From Candidatus Altarchaeales archaeon (GTDB taxonomy: Archaea; Altiarchaeota; Altiarchaeia; IMC4; QMZM01): a DNA stretch of 15,433 nt. Positions 15,374 to 15,433 of this stretch are shown here, piece after piece (positions within the stretch are counted from its first letter, which is position 1; each line of letters starts with the position of its first letter). The stretch spans positions 1-15,433 of the forward strand of contig QMZM01000018.1 of NCBI GenBank assembly GCA_003663175.1, given 5' to 3'. The notes beneath the pieces are model-generated. The model was not told the DNA's origin, made no database searches, and saw nothing but the letters and a program-made list of their open reading frames with translations. A program made the translations under genes and the position numbers.

Positions 15374-15433
15374 TTATTTGAATTTTGCAATTATTAGTCT
15401 CTTATATCTATATCTTCCTTGAGTGTCTACATA
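15374..15433 (-). CDS. C-terminal tail of an upstream gene, partial
   Basis: Reading from the right edge on the minus strand, one frame stays open for 19 codons, YVDTQGRYRYKRLIIAKFK, then a TAA at 15374-15376 followed at once by a second TAA. The end is basic and its composition is protein-like. It stops 13 bases before the PrgI-like start. It could be the last part of another secretion-system gene in the same operon. With so few residues, no product can be named. Confidence 0.4.
   Translation of the reverse strand, partial: YVDTQGRYRYKRLIIAKFK

Overview
The window is AT-rich archaeal DNA. The evidence for Archaea is a 64-residue ribosomal protein eS17, a DRG-type GTPase with a TGS domain, an Alg7/AglH-type dolichyl-phosphate GlcNAc-1-phosphate transferase, an archaeal-type SppA, near-leaderless genes with TATA boxes, and GGTGA ribosome binding sites. 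A NosD-like secreted beta-helix protein and a PrgI/VirB4 cluster beside ordinary housekeeping genes fit a DPANN-type lineage (Aenigmarchaeota, Woesearchaeota or similar). That placement is an inference.

Layout. Positions 1-1755 (minus) hold the first 585 residues of a large secreted right-handed beta-helix protein that runs off the left edge. Positions 1756-2221 hold no convincing gene but are rich in inverted repeats, with a good TATA box on the minus strand. Next comes a minus-strand group reading from 4768 down to 2222: a membrane metallopeptidase with an HELSH motif, an MFS transporter overlapping it by 4 bases, and a DUF5752-like protein. A 72-base divergent promoter region separates this group from the DRG GTPase (4841-5935, plus). 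On the minus strand follow ribosomal protein eS17, the protease SppA translationally coupled to it, and tRNA-Gly(GCC). On the plus strand an Alg7/AglH-like enzyme (7265-8263) precedes a tight three-gene operon (8371-11537): an SPFH/stomatin-family membrane protein, a small HxsD-like protein, and a protein joining an Mrr/restriction-endonuclease-like domain to a C-terminal PAP2 phosphatase-like membrane domain. This operon meets, stop codon to stop codon with no spacer, a minus-strand type IV secretion-like operon. That operon reads in from the right edge: the tail of an unidentified gene, a PrgI/VirB4-N protein, a VirB4 ATPase, an 86-residue protein of unknown function, and a VirB2/TrbC-like pilin.

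How the genes may work together. The sequon-rich beta-helix protein is a plausible substrate for the N-glycosylation pathway that the Alg7/AglH-like enzyme would start. The VirB2-, PrgI- and VirB4-like proteins form the core of a conjugation-type or DNA-transport machine, and the VirB4 carries an extra C-terminal domain resembling a PD-(D/E)xK nuclease fold. The most unusual item is the SPFH / HxsD-like / nuclease-fold-PAP2 operon. Its architecture suggests a membrane-microdomain complex with a lipid-phosphatase module and a DNA-related module. I do not recognise it as a described system.
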